Shown here piece by piece: positions 1 to 11,783 of a stretch of DNA of 64,000 nucleotides; the stretch's first letter is position 1, and the number at the start of each line of letters is the position of its first letter. The DNA is from Capsaspora owczarzaki ATCC 30864. Lineage: Eukaryota; Opisthokonta; Filasterea. The stretch is taken from contig NW_011887307.1 of assembly GCF_000151315.2 (NCBI RefSeq), forward strand, positions 624,876 through 688,875, written 5' to 3'. The translations under genes were made by a program, and so were the position numbers. Under the pieces are notes generated by a model. It made no database searches. It saw only the letters and a program-made list of their open reading frames with translations, and was not told the origin of the DNA.

Positions 1-1271
1 GGTGGGTGTTGCAGTTGCTGCGGTTGGGGTTGCTGCTGAGGTTGAGGTGGTTGCTGGGAAGCATACTGCATTGGTTGCTGTGCTTGCTGCTGCTGCGAAA
101 TGGGCACGGCGGCGGGATTGGAATTGGCCATGAAGAGCAGGCATTCAGCACCTTGGCGGGGATCCTCTTCGTGGGAGGGCTGGCGCGAGTGGCTCTCAGA
201 GTGGGGTTGCATCTGCTCATCGTCGTCGCTGCTGTCGAAATGGGACGACAGCAAGGATGCATTGTCCCCATCGCTCATGGCGGCGAGATTCTGGCGATGC
301 TCGGCAGGGATGACTCCTCCCGAGATGCGACGGAGCAGACGCTGGCGCGGCGCTGTTGAGCCGTCCTCGTTGTACTGTGCGGGGCGGAAGGGCAGGTTTT
401 CCGAGTTGGACCTTGGCTTGGTCAGTCCCACGCTGACGCTGCTGGGCGCGAGCATGATGGGCGCCATCGCTGGAGACGAGTATTGCTGTTGAGGCGAGGT
501 CATGCCATTGGAAGTGGCCGCCGCAGCAGCAGCAGGGTGAACGGCAAATCCTGCAGGAGCGTAGATCACTTGGGGCTGTTGCTGTTGCTGCTGCTGCTGC
601 TGCTGCTGTGCTTGTTGCATCGCAGCAACGGGTTGTTGTTGCTGTTGTTGTTGGTGTTGTTGGTGTTGTTGGGCGAGCTGGTAAGGATGGAACATTTGCT
701 CTCCAGCGTAATGTCCGCTCGGGACTTCGATGGGAGTCGGGCGAGGAATACGCTCGTTCAATGTGGATGGTTGCTGTTGTTGTTGCTGCTGCTGCTGCTG
801 CTGTTGTTGTTGTTGTTGTTGTTGCTGCTGCTGCTGTTGCTGCTGTTGTTGAAGCTGCAGCTGTTGTTGATGCAATTGGTGCTGCTGAAGCTGTTGCTGT
901 TGTTGTTGTTGTTGCATCTGCTGCTGTTGCAACTGTTGTTGGTGAAGTTGGTGCTGGTGGAGCTGCGCTTGTTGCTGTGCGTGTTGCTGTTGCGGAGAGA
1001 GCGGGAGCTGAGCAGCGGGCACGTAGTGGACGCGCTGAGCATCATCGTACACAGCCATGTATTGAACGGGCAGTTGTTGCTGTTGTTGCTGTTGTTGAGG
1101 TGGCTGTTGCTGCATGGCATGGAAGATGGTGCCAGGTTGCTGCTGCGATGGCACAGAGTAATGCATGACCTGCTGCTGCTGCGGGTGCTGCTGCTGCTGC
1201 ATGAGCTGCGGCTGCGGTTGTTGCTGGTGCGGTTGCGCCATGCTCATGTTGGGCTGGTACGCGAGCTGCAT
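1..1271 (-). CDS. Glutamine-rich protein, N-terminal part (runs off the left edge)
   Basis: On the minus strand the frame is open from the ATG at 1271 down to base 1 with no stop. It encodes at least 420 residues. The start reads MQLAYQPNMSMAQPHQQQ and is followed by long polyQ tracts with scattered His, Leu and Pro, the longest near 770-850. Then comes a less repetitive stretch with SNSENLPFRPAQYNEDGS, a basic RQRLRRISGG motif that looks like a phosphosite context, and an acidic serine patch (SSHFDSSDDDEQ). No folded domain is visible. Such composition is typical of transcription regulators or RNA-binding scaffolds, but I do not recognise the family. The minus strand is chosen because CAG/CAA-coded Gln is far more plausible than the polyLeu or polyVal of the other frames. 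The C-terminus lies outside the window. Confidence 0.7.
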   Translation of the reverse strand, partial: MQLAYQPNMSMAQPHQQQPQPQLMQQQQHPQQQQVMHYSVPSQQQPGTIFHAMQQQPPQQQQQQQQLPVQYMAVYDDAQRVHYVPAAQLPLSPQQQHAQQQAQLHQHQLHQQQLQQQQMQQQQQQQQLQQHQLHQQQLQLQQQQQQQQQQQQQQQQQQQQQQQQQQQPSTLNERIPRPTPIEVPSGHYAGEQMFHPYQLAQQHQQHQQQQQQQPVAAMQQAQQQQQQQQQQQPQVIYAPAGFAVHPAAAAAATSNGMTSPQQQYSSPAMAPIMLAPSSVSVGLTKPRSNSENLPFRPAQYNEDGSTAPRQRLLRRISGGVIPAEHRQNLAAMSDGDNASLLSSHFDSSDDDEQMQPHSESHSRQPSHEEDPRQGAECLLFMANSNPAAVPISQQQQAQQPMQYASQQPPQPQQQPQPQQLQHP

Positions 1272-1474
1272 TGCTGTCTTGCTATTCCTTTGTGAAAAGT
1301 CCAGAGATTGGTCGTTTTCAGGGGGGTTTGCTTGTTGGTCCTTGAAGCAAGTCCAAAAGTGCGTAGATTGGAAAAAAAGAGGCAGCGGGGACGGGAACGC
1401 GGAGGCAAAAAAAAAAAAAACAGAAGGAAAAAACCACGGAAAGTGTTTTTGACGGGTGGTTGTGCTTGAAAGTG

Positions 1475-1513
1475 GCTTTGGCTTTGGCTTTGGCTTTGGC
1501 TTTGGCTTTGGCT
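1475..1513. repeat. Hexanucleotide tandem repeat (CTTTGG)n
   Basis: About 6.5 perfect copies of CTTTGG lie about 200 nt upstream of the start codon of the glutamine-rich gene, in its presumed 5' leader or promoter. Confidence 0.85.
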
Positions 1514-1869
1514 TGAGTCACCGTCTGGCAAGAAGCAATTGAGGTTTGTGGAGACGGGGAAACTTGGACGAAGGGAAGAAAATCTGTAACAAAAAAAAAA
1601 AAAAAAAAAAATAGAACGGACAAAAAGTGAGGGGTGCGAAAATTGCAACAAAAAAAAATAAATAAAATAAAATAAATAAATAAAAAAGCGGAGAGAAAAA
1701 AAAGCGTGGATGGAACGAACGAACGAGGGAAGGGAGGAGATGGGAGAGGGAAAGGGGAAGGGGGGAAGGGGAAGGGTGAGCAGAGGACGTGAATTGCAAT
1801 GAGAGAGGTGTGAGTGGGGCGAACGGTGCGGTGGGCATCAGCAAAGAGAGGGACAAGCCGTCGAATTGA

Positions 1870-1969
1870 NNNNNNNNNNNNNNNNNNNNNNNNNNNNNNN
1901 NNNNNNNNNNNNNNNNNNNNNNNNNNNNNNNNNNNNNNNNNNNNNNNNNNNNNNNNNNNNNNNNNNNNN
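1870..1969. other. Assembly gap (100 N)
   Basis: Exactly 100 N, the usual placeholder for a gap of unknown size. It lies in homopolymer-rich DNA, which probably caused the break. True distances across it are unknown. Confidence 0.98.
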
Positions 1970-4900
1970 GTCGTGGAGGAGGAGGGCAAACGAGCAAGAG
2001 TACGAAAAGAGCAGGTGAACGCATGCGAGCGAGCAGCGAACAAACAAACAAGAGCGGAAGGGAAGAGGGGGGGGGGAAGGCGAAAGCAGCAACTCAAGAT
2101 CAAAAGGATTTTGAAAAAAAAAAAAAAAAAAAAAAGAGGGAACAAGATTTAGCAATTGAGCGCGAATACAAACCAACAGAAACGAAAAAAAAAAAAAAAA
2201 AAGTGAACAAGAACTAAGAAAGCAAAAAAGCGACAAGTAGATCTCGACACCGAAAAACAGCAGCAAAACCAAAGCAATCAGAACTCAGTCTCATGCTTTC
2301 CACGGCTCGAGTTGGAGTTGAGATTGGAAGGGTGCAAGCTCAAAAAAAAAAAATAAAAAAAACTCACACTGAAAGGGGGAAAAAACCACTCGGCACGAAC
2401 AACGGAACCGCAAGAACAGTCGAGGAGCGTGTCCGGTGTGTCTGCGGACTCAGTTTTGAGGTTTGTGGATTGCTTCCCATTTCGCACCACAAACACGAGG
2501 GGAGAGGGGAGGGGGAAACACATGCCCAGTGTGACGTGAGTGTGGTTGGGCGAAAAAGTCTCACGAAAGTGCAAAATCACAAATCACAACAACAAACAAC
2601 GAGAAAAAAATAAAGAAAAAAAAGTCGAGCAAAAAGTAAAATTTCGCAGCCATTTCAAACAAACTTAAAATTGTGCGAAACTTTGACGAATCTTTTGATC
2701 ACGACGGATTTTGCTGTGTGCAGCACTCTCGCTTGTGTGGCTCAGCAATCCAAACCCGCAAAGCAAATACAAAGAAGAAGAAGAAACAAAAACGACTCGA
2801 GACATGCGACACTGCTGTTTGCGCCAACAAAAGCTGTTTTCGACAGCAACTCAACTTGTCATGTAAAAAACAAACACAAAAACCATAAAACAACATAAAA
2901 GACGAAAAAAACCAAAAGCAATCAAACACGTTTTCAAAGTGGGGCTTTTTTGCGTTAAGGTTTGGGTGACATGAAAAATAAACAGGGTGATACAGCCGAA
3001 AACGTCCCCTTTGCAACAAGAAAAGAAAGCGAAAAAACAGCAAAGGCTGGGAAGTCTAGCTGGTGAGCCGAAAATGACGAAACAAAAGAACCCCGAAAAA
3101 AAAAACAGGGGAAAAAAAAGCCTTGAAAGAAGAACCAACACTCGTGACACTGAGGCTGCCACAGTTGCCTTGTGGACGGACGATTGTGTACGTGCCGAAG
3201 TGTAAAAAAAAAAAATAATAATAATAATGAAAAAATAATACAAATAAAAAAAACACGGAGGAAATCGTGCGAACTTTGACGAAAAGCGGCAAAAACTCAC
3301 ATCTCGCCAGTCGCGAGGCTGCGCTTTTGGTGAAATGACGATGGTGGGGGGGAAAACAGACAGAAAAAGACCTTTCGTAACAATGCGCTGCGATAATGTC
3401 GTGATTGGAAAGCGAGAATCGAAAAAAAAAAAAAAAAACGAAACAAAACAAAAATAGTTGAAAAAACAGTATAAAAATAAAACAAAAATGCGCCGCTGCA
3501 TGCGACAAATCCCGAAACCACAAAAAAAAAAAAAAAAAAAAGGTTGGAAAAGCAACGCCATCGATTTTTTTCAACAGAGTCCTATCCATATTCTGGCGCC
3601 GTCCGAGGTGGCGCTGTCATCTTTGGCGGTGATGCCCGAAGCTGGTCGAGTGCTGACACGGCAGGCCTTGGCCTGTTCGTATGTGCTTTAAGCCGTAATG
3701 GTTGCACACTTTGTCGGCGTCTCTTTTTTTTTTCTCTTTTTTTGCAAAGTGTGCGTTGCTGGGGCAAGCCCCGCCCTATCCGAAACCTCAATCTCGATGG
3801 CAGAGCGAACCAGATCGGCGAGAGAGAGATGGAACAAACAAGAAGAAAAAAAAACACGGCGATGCAACAACACAGACGGGGGAAAGGAGAGGACAAGGTC
3901 CAGAGGAAGAACAAGGGGTCGACGCCACTGAAAGGGGTTGTGTCAGGCGAGAAAAAAGAATGTGTCATCCAGGTGCGAAAAGCAAGCCGAACCAAAAAGC
4001 GAAAGCGCCAGGGCGCACGGGGCTGCGAGCGGCGAAAGGCGCGAGAGAGACTGCACCAAAAGTGCGCAGCAACAAGGCTCGATGTGAAGGGGGGGCGGTG
4101 AAGATGAAGTTGCGATGGAGGCGAGAGACTGAAAAGCAATTGAAAAAACCCTTACGACCAATCACTGCAAAAAGTAGAGTGTGCCGTTACGAAAAAAAAA
4201 AACTAAAAACAAAAATAAATAAAATTATCCGTGTCGGCTCAACGTCGGCTCGAGACGTTCTTTTGTTGTTTTGGTGTGACACACTACGCAACGACGGCTC
4301 CCTTGTTTTTTGTGCTGTGGGTCGAAGCTTGTGACTTTTTGGCTCGGGGTGTCGCTTGGTTTTCGCGCGCTATCGCTCGTTCCCTTGGTCAGGCGCTCGG
4401 CATCTCCCTTGGCAATCTCGTTGTCGCCATTTCGACCTCTCACATGTGCACCAACGAGAAGGGGGTGTTGATTGCTTACATGGCAAGCCGTTTGATTTTT
4501 TAGATGGTGGTGCGCTTTCCTTTTCTTTTTAAAATGTTTGACGTGTTCTGTAGATTGGTCGCTGTTTGGTTGAAACCCCAGACACATACACGACCCGTTC
4601 GCTCTTCATAAATCAAACATTGCCAAGCTGAACATAGGCTGTAGTATTTGGGTGCCCCGTGCGAAAGCGAGATAAATGCAAGAACGCAAAAGCATGCGGA
4701 AAATAAAATAAAGCAGACGGGTTTGGTGGTTGGTTACGTGTGATGTTTTTTTGTTTGTCTGTTTCCCGCTTGCTTGTAAGGGGAGGGACCCACTTGGCAA
4801 GTTGCACCCCTCTGGACTGGATGTGGTGCTGCGAATGCTGCGTGCTGCTGGGCTCTCAACGCGAGCACACGCCAGCACACGGCAGATCGCGCAATCAAGC

Positions 4901-5803
4901 CCAAAACCAAGAACATTAAAAAAAAGCAGGGTTTTGGGCGAAGGCTTTCTGTGTTTGTTGATCACCCGAGATCAGCTAAACCCAGCCCCTCGTTTGGGAT
5001 TCTCATACCTCGCCAGCACCGGTGCAAAGCCGGCACCGCGCAAACACTCTCACACGCACGCTCTCTTCACGGCAGACAGATTCAGCACAACGAACGGCTT
5101 TTGGGGGCGTGCTTTGGAATGACCATTACCTGTTCTGTTTGTGTTGCAAAAGGAAGGAATGAGTTGCGAAAAAAGAATCACAAACAGCTGTGAATATCGA
5201 GTGCGTTCACTTCTCGCTCTCCTCTCGGCTCATCGCAGCCAGCGGCAATGTCTGTGAAGATCGTTGTTTATGTGCTGGGAAGGGTTGGGGTTGGTGTGAG
5301 GCTGAATGTCACACTATTCTGACGGAGTAAAAAAAAGACAACACGAATTTGTACAGCAAGTGTCGTGTGTCCATGATGGGTTTGTTGCCATGATCAAGTC
5401 GCCCGTCATCCGTCCTCCGTGTCCCCTGTATCAACTGGAAACGAGTCAGGCCCCCAGCAACGATGGCATTGGGACGTGTTTGAACTGCTGTCTCCCGCTT
5501 GCGTTGAGCCTTGGGAGTGATGACGAGTGTGAGAAACAGATGGTATGACTTTCCGCGCATAATCAAAAGCGATGCTTTTCTGTTACCACATCCACTTTGT
5601 TCGCATGTTTCAATCTCTCTCTCGCTGTCTCTCCCGTCGCCCTCCTCGCGTCAGTGGCTGCTCTGCCAGTTGCGTGGGTGAATCAGCCGACTCGATGGGC
5701 AATCATGGGTTTTTGGGCTTGGTTCAGCATCAGGTGCTTTAACACCCCAAAGTCAAAAAAACACGCAAAACAAAAAAACAAAAACGAACTCGCTCAAGTG
5801 ACC

Positions 5804-5849
<46 letters not shown>

Positions 5850-5850
5850 T
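5804..5850. repeat. (GTC)n trinucleotide microsatellite
   Basis: About 15 perfect copies of GTC in the intergenic region upstream of MMS19. It would read as polyAsp or polySer if translated, but no supported gene covers it. Confidence 0.9.
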
Positions 5851-6289
5851 GTGAGCTCGTCTGGATGTTGTGGGGTGGCTGCTGGCTCCTCGTCGGTGAT
5901 CTTTCTGGATGGAGTGGCGCCGCTGGAATTTTCCCTGCCTGCGTCGCTTCGCTGGCGGAGGATTCTGTGGTTTTGGGTTTTTGGTTTGATTTTGTCTCAC
6001 GCCCCCTCTGTCTCGCTCGTCTCTTGCGTCTCAAGAGAGGGAAGGGGGCGCTTGAGATGTCGCAGGTGCAGGTGAGACCTGGTTTTGCGCATTGATGCCA
6101 GTTGGAAGCGAGGGAACCAGTGCGCTGCCTCGTCCCACTTTCGCATTGTGCAGATCAAAAAGCTCGGCTGACATGGTTGCTTTGTTGTTAACGTCTTGTT
6201 CACTAAGTTACCATTGAGCAAGAACGAGACGGTGATGAATGCTATGAACGGCGGAAAGGCAAAGGTCATTGGAGAGTATGCAACCAGAA

Positions 6290-6349
6290 GGAACGAAACG
6301 AAACGAAACGAAACGCAACGAAACGAAACGAAACGAAACGAAACAAACC
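6290..6349. repeat. (GAAAC)n pentanucleotide repeat
   Basis: About 11 copies of GAAAC, with one GCAAC variant, about 410 nt upstream of the MMS19 start codon. Confidence 0.9.
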
Positions 6350-6761
6350 GCGCTGTGACTGACGGCTTGGCGGGTGTGGTTTGCGGGGAAAAGTCCAGCA
6401 ACAGGCAGAACAGCGGTTCTTGAGGTCGACTGTAGGATGGAGGTCGGTTGCCAGCTGAGTCAGTAGAAGTCGAGACAACGCTTTTTGCAAAACCCTGCCT
6501 AAAAATCGTCTGTTGCTTGTTCTTGGACGAACGCTTGGACGGAGACGACCTGAAGCCTCCCTCTTGCAGACGTGATAGATCCTACCATCAATGGAGATTG
6601 TGCTACTGACCTTGTACTCTTGATCATTGACGCGAGTTGCTGTGAATTGTGGCTCAACATCCCATCGTTCCATTCTCCAGCCAAAATCCGTCTCCATTGT
6701 TGCATTATCAGTGATACTCAGTGCGCATCTCATTCTTGATTCTGTTGTCAGAGCAAAAGCC

Positions 6762-9700
6762 ATGTCTGCTGCGCTGAGTGAGCTTGTTGCCAAAGCGTTG
6801 AGCGCTGCGCCTGGGCTCGACGGTCGCGACGCCGCCCTCCGCCTCGCCCAGTTTGTAAGCTCACTCTCTCACTAGGCATTTGTTCATCATTTGGGGCTTC
6901 AGCAAGCGCACAGAGAGCGAGACTACTCGGGGACAGGACGTGCTCATCGTCCTCGTGTCCTTCTCCACCATTGCACTGCTCCTCACTCTCCTGCTCCTGC
7001 TCCTGCTCCTGCTCGCGGTTTTCCTCGCTCTGTAGATTGCAGAAGACACATCCCGCCTCACTACCCTGGTCGAGCACCTTGCGCCGCAACTCACGGCGTC
7101 CGCTGGCGATCTGCGAATCCGCGGCACGCAGCTCCTTGCCAATGTAACAAGGCCCCTCAATAGCCTGGCGTTGATCGTCCACCGCTGCGCATCCAAATGC
7201 ATCATAAACTCATACGTGATTGTGCCTATGATTTGGCTGATCCGCAGGTGCTCAAGGCGGTCGATCGCGAAAACCCATCCTCCGTCCCGCTCGCGCGAGT
7301 GCTGCCCATCGTGCAGATCGAGCTGCTCGTCGCATTCTTTATCGACAGACTGCGCGACTTGCCGTGTGTCCCGCATGTTCTCGACGCGCTGACTACGCTG
7401 GCCTCTGAGACCAACTTGAGCAAAGAGCACATTCTCAGCATTCTTCGGTAAACCATTGATCGCACTTCACTTGGTTCCTGCTGGTGGATGGCCGTTCGCG
7501 TGTCATGTCTGGCACTCACTTGATCCATGTCACGCATGTTGTTGTTGCTTTTGACTTGATCTCCCGCAGAACCATGTTCGCAGAAGTGCACGTTCCAACC
7601 CTGCCATTCGGGGCTCGCTACGCGGCCCTCAACCTGCTCCTTGTGATTGTGCAGCGCTACCTGGGATTTGCACAGACGGCCGGCGCCGATTTTGTCTACG
7701 GGCTTGTTCAGGCCATTGACGGCGAAAAGGACCCTCGCAACCTGCTGCTCGCCTTCAAACTCCACGTCCTCGCCATCCGCCACTTCCCGTTCAACATGTT
7801 TGTGGAGGACCTGGCAGAGGTCGTGTCGGTGTACTTTCCAATCACCTTCTCTCCGCCGCCCAACGATCCTTACGGCATCACTCGAGAGGAGCTGGTGCTC
7901 GCGCTGCGCGACTGCTTTGTCGTGTCCCCGCTGCTCGCACCCTTCCTCCTTCCAACTATTCTCGAAAAGCTGGCCTCCACCAGCGCCAAGGTTCAATCCC
8001 TCCAGACGCTCACTGCCTGTGCGTCTGCCTTTGGCAAGGTCGGCCTCGCGCCCTTCTTGCTGGAGATTGGAACCCAATTGCGCGGCGAAATGTTCCACAC
8101 TGGTGAAGAAGACGTCGAAAAGGCAATTTTGGAGACGATGACGGCCATCTCCCGAGTGATTTCTAGCGGTCAAGACCAGTCGCTGTTTGTGACCTTCATG
8201 CAGCCCATGATTGTTGAATGCGCGCGTCACCTGAAAGAACCCGAGCTGAAGCTGGGTGAGTTTAGATTGTTGCGAGCGTGTCGTCGTCGCACGTTGGTGC
8301 GTGTGTGTCTCACATCTGTGGTTTTTGACGGGTTTCGCTTCTTTTTCGTTTCTTTTATATGTTGTTGTTGTTGTGCATAGCACATCCGAGTGCCTCACTC
8401 TTGCAAGCGGCAGCAGTGGCGAGCAGTTCCGCATGGTAACCCTCGTAATTTGTCATCCACACAGTTTTTTGTGTGGCAAACCCGATCTGGAACTCACCAG
8501 GTGTCGTTCTTTTTGCGTTTTTGGTCTCCTTGCAGCGAGTTTGTTCTCCTCAACTCCATTCCAATGCTTTCGGAGCAATATAATGCTGCCACAGATGTCA
8601 CAGTGAAGCGTGCCAATCTCGATCTGCTGCTTGGTTTCTTGAAGGCGTCGAAGAGCCTGCAAGGTTTGTTGTCTCACTTTTTTTCCTGGTTTTGCAGAGT
8701 TCATGAGCGCGATGTGCAATTTTGACTCATCTCTGCTCTTGTTGTTTGCCACTGTTTTCGCTCTTTTGAAATGCTCAGTGACCAACGAGCAGCATCCCCT
8801 GGCGACGTACAGCTCCGTGCTTGCCTCCATCTTTCAAAGCGCAGTCTCGCACGAGCACCCGAACGTTCGCTGCGCTGGCATCACCGGCCTTGTTGGATTG
8901 GTGGGTGAACTTGCGAATCCAGTGCATTGTGTGTGGTTCTGCCCTGGTGCCTGCGTTCTGACTCGATCCTTGCTTCGTTTGAACCCACACAGCTCATTGT
9001 CCAGGGCGTAGCCACTGCCGAACAGATTTCGTCGAGCCTGTCAACCTTTTTGCGCTTGGCCACGTTGGATCTCGAACAAATTGTTCGCACTCAGGCGACA
9101 GCCGCGCTGGCGGTGACGGTCAATGCCGAAGTTGCAGATTTGGTGCTGACCTCACTCTCAGAGTCGCTCACGACCGTGACGCTCGAGCAAGCTGCAGCTC
9201 GTAAACAGCTCTGGGTCATTCTCACTGAGATTTCAAACACGCCGCCTCTCCTTCGCCGCACAGCGCCCTTGTTCTTGAATCAGCTGCAGACGCTGCTGGC
9301 CAGTGCCGTTGCGATGCCGATGGACACGTCGACCACTTCGTCGCCCTCGGCCGCAGCATCATCGTCGCCCGAGCAAGTCGAGTTTGAGGTTGTCCTCGAA
9401 TCAGTGGCCAACATTGTCGCCAAGGGTGCGTCGCAACAGCAAGAAGTCGCCCTCCGTCCGTCGACATTGGCAGAAACAATCCTTTTGCCCGTGCTGAGCC
9501 TCGCTTTCAGTCTGTCTGCCGAGCCAGGAACATTGGGTGGTGTTGTTTCTACCAACCAGTCAGTTGTTGAAACGCTGGCACGCATTGTGCGAAACATTGT
9601 TTGTGCCGCCTCGGTTCAAGATTGCTCGTCGTGAGTTATGATGCACTTTGGTTTGGGATGTGATGCACTTTGGTTTGGGATGTGATGCACTTTGGTTTCG

Positions 9701-10674
9701 GTTGTGATGCACTTTTGGTTTGGGCTGTTGCGATGCATGACTATCTGGATTGCTCACTGCGTTGATTTGTTTTGTAGGCAACTCTCCACTGCTGTGCAAA
9801 CCGCTTTTGCGGCTCTCACTGACCCGACCACCTCGCCCATTCGATCGGTGGATGTGAATGCCGCGACCTCCCGCAAGATTCTTGTGGCTTCGGCAGTTCT
9901 CTGCTGTGGCCCGCGTGAGGTAAATACCCCTCCACATCCCCTGGAAACAGCTGTCGGATGCGGCTTGCATTCTCATATTGTTGTGTGTCTGCCAGCTTGT
10001 CCTGTCACTTCAATCGGATTTCGCTGCAATGCTGCCTAAAATCACTCTGCTGGCACTACATTCGCCCGATGCGGACACTCGGCGTTATTGCTGCATGATG
10101 GCAGGAGCAATCATCAACCATTTGGAAGGTGTGTGTGTGTCCAGAGATGGTCCTATTCCGGAGTAATTTGAAGCGCTTCGCTAACTGTCATCATTGCTGC
10201 CTGCAGATCAAGACCTGTCCAAGCATGTTGAAACTGCTCTGCTCCCGCAGCTCGAGCAACTTTTGCGCGCTGCCTGCACCGCTGCCCCTGCAACAGCAGC
10301 GCAAGACCAGCAACAGCGAGCTGCGCTGGCACTGTGGATTTGGGTGAGTTTCAGTTCAGGGTGAAGCGCCCCGAACGACAAATCTTCAACTGCGCTATTC
10401 TCACGACCTGTTGACACTTGTCTGCGTGACAGATTACCAAGGCTCTCTTCATCCGCGGGCATGCCCTTGGAGACCGCATGGTTTCGCTGCTGCTGACGGA
10501 CTGTGTTCGAGCTCCGCTCTTAGCAGACGTCGCTGCCGCCCCTTCCTCCTTTGCCCAGCAGGCTGCGGAAAGCATGCATACCATTTTGACGGACAGCGAA
10601 GAAGTATTGAGCAAGCGCACGCGAGCAAACTTCCGGGTAAGCGCGAGTTTGTTTGTGGGGGTTGTGTTCTTTTC

Positions 10675-10710
<36 letters not shown>

Positions 10711-11576
10711 GTCGGTGATTGATTGCTGACCATTGTGATATTGGCTCAACCCACACAAATCAGATCATGTACAAGCAGCGTCTCTTTACATCCAAGTCGG
10801 CCTTGATTGTCCAAGGCTATGCCGCGACAGATGATGGTTTGTGTTGATTCAGCTTGCATTTTGTGTGTCCGCAACCTCTTCATGGAGCTGACCATTCTTG
10901 TGACCGTTCTGATTTGGTACAGAACACAAGCAATTCTATCTTACAGCCCTTTCGCACATGCTCCAGAACGTCCCCAAGCAGGTTTTGCTGACAGAGCTGC
11001 CTTCGGTACAAAGCTTTTTTTTTTTTGGCGGGGGGTTGCTTCTATTGTGCTACTTGATTGTCTCCCAATTATTCCTCACTCCAATACGCAATTCTTGCCG
11101 AACGTCTCGTAGCTGCTGCCTCTTCTGTTCCAGTCGCTTTCACACGCGAACGTGGGCCTGCGACTCTCAACCATCAACTCGGTCTATCTCCTTTTGTTTG
11201 ATGCTCCTGCGCTTCTCGCTTCGCACACCCCCACGCTGATCAAGCACATGATGGCGCTCTCGACGTCTCCGGATTCAATGGTACAGCTCGTTTTACTCTG
11301 TCGGGCTTGTTCCTTTGTTTGGTGATTCTGTTGTTGCTCACACTCCTTGAGGTGTTGTATTGTGCTGATGCTGTGATGCAGAAACTGCGCATTGCGGCGC
11401 TGCAATGCTTGGGATTGATGGCAACCGCGCTTCCCGCACAAGCAACCTTCCCCAGCCGAAATGTCGTCGTATCCGGCTTGGCGAAGGCTGTGGATGACCC
11501 CAAGCGCCTTGTTCGTGTTGAAGCAGTCAAGGCACGCAACGAATGGTACTTGCTAGTCAAGTCGACCAAAGGCTGA
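6762..11576 (+). CDS. MMS19: MMS19 homologue, cytosolic Fe-S cluster assembly targeting factor
   Basis: MMS19 is the HEAT-repeat adaptor of the CIA targeting complex that delivers Fe-S clusters to DNA repair and replication enzymes such as XPD and Pol delta. I resolve 16 exons: 6762-6854, 7036-7143, 7248-7447, 7570-8255, 8381-8435, 8536-8663, 8779-8900, 8993-9630, 9778-9919, 9996-10128, 10207-10343, 10433-10636, 10764-10836, 10923-11005, 11113-11280, 11382-11576. All phases close and give 1054 residues, near the roughly 1030 of human MMS19. The N-terminal family signature is clear: ADFVYGLVQAIDGEKDPRNL then YFPITFSPPPNDPYGITREE. The C-terminus also matches: LRIAALQCLG, then DDPKRLVRVEAVKARNEWYL. 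The protein is all-helical with no signal or membrane segment. The ATG at 6762 is the first in-frame Met. Several introns carry T-runs. Confidence 0.95.
9638..9726 (+). repeat. 22-nt intronic minisatellite in MMS19
   Basis: Four adjacent, slightly diverged copies of a unit containing TGATGCACTTTGGTTTGGGA fill most of the intron between exons 8 and 9, starting just after the donor site at 9631. Confidence 0.85.
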
Positions 11577-11783
11577 GCAGCTGTTGCTTGTGCTTTTTGA
11601 TGGTTTGTGCTTTTCTTGTTTTGATTGATAATGCATCAACCCCCGCTGATCAACAAGTACAAGCAAATTAACAAGGGATTTAATTAACAATAACTTAACA
11701 TTGCAACGACCAAAAGCAATTGTTGCGAGGTGTGTGGGGGAACTCGTTGCACCATTTCCGCTCCCCAAAAGATTTGAATTGAA

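Larger units (their letters stand above)
1272..6761. other. Long non-coding, A-tract-rich intergenic region
   Basis: I find no credible gene in about 5.5 kb between the divergent glutamine-rich gene (minus) and MMS19 (plus). Up to about 4.2 kb the plus strand carries many runs of 10-22 A (for example near 1590, 2115, 2187, 3421 and 3522), so the strand sense to the glutamine-rich gene is T-rich. This fits a long 5' leader with untranslated introns, but no exon can be proven. Beyond 4.2 kb the composition is more even, with only short chance ORFs. No tRNA-like fold or transposon protein was seen. Confidence 0.6.

Noticed and set aside
483-1295. Plus-strand ORF rich in leucine (and another rich in valine/alanine)
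   Set aside because: Antisense and shifted readings of the CAG/CAA-coded polyQ gene on the minus strand.
5010-5042. GC-rich imperfect inverted repeat (CGGTGC...GCACCG)
   Set aside because: A short stem with no flanking gene or RNA features; likely chance.
6266-6763. Minus-strand ORF whose ATG overlaps the MMS19 ATG at CATG (begins MAFALTTESRMRCALS)
   Set aside because: The first 45 residues look fairly natural, but there is no recognisable motif and the rest becomes Arg/Ser/Leu-rich and runs into the GAAAC repeat. Kept as a possibility only; a minus-strand transcript would revive it.
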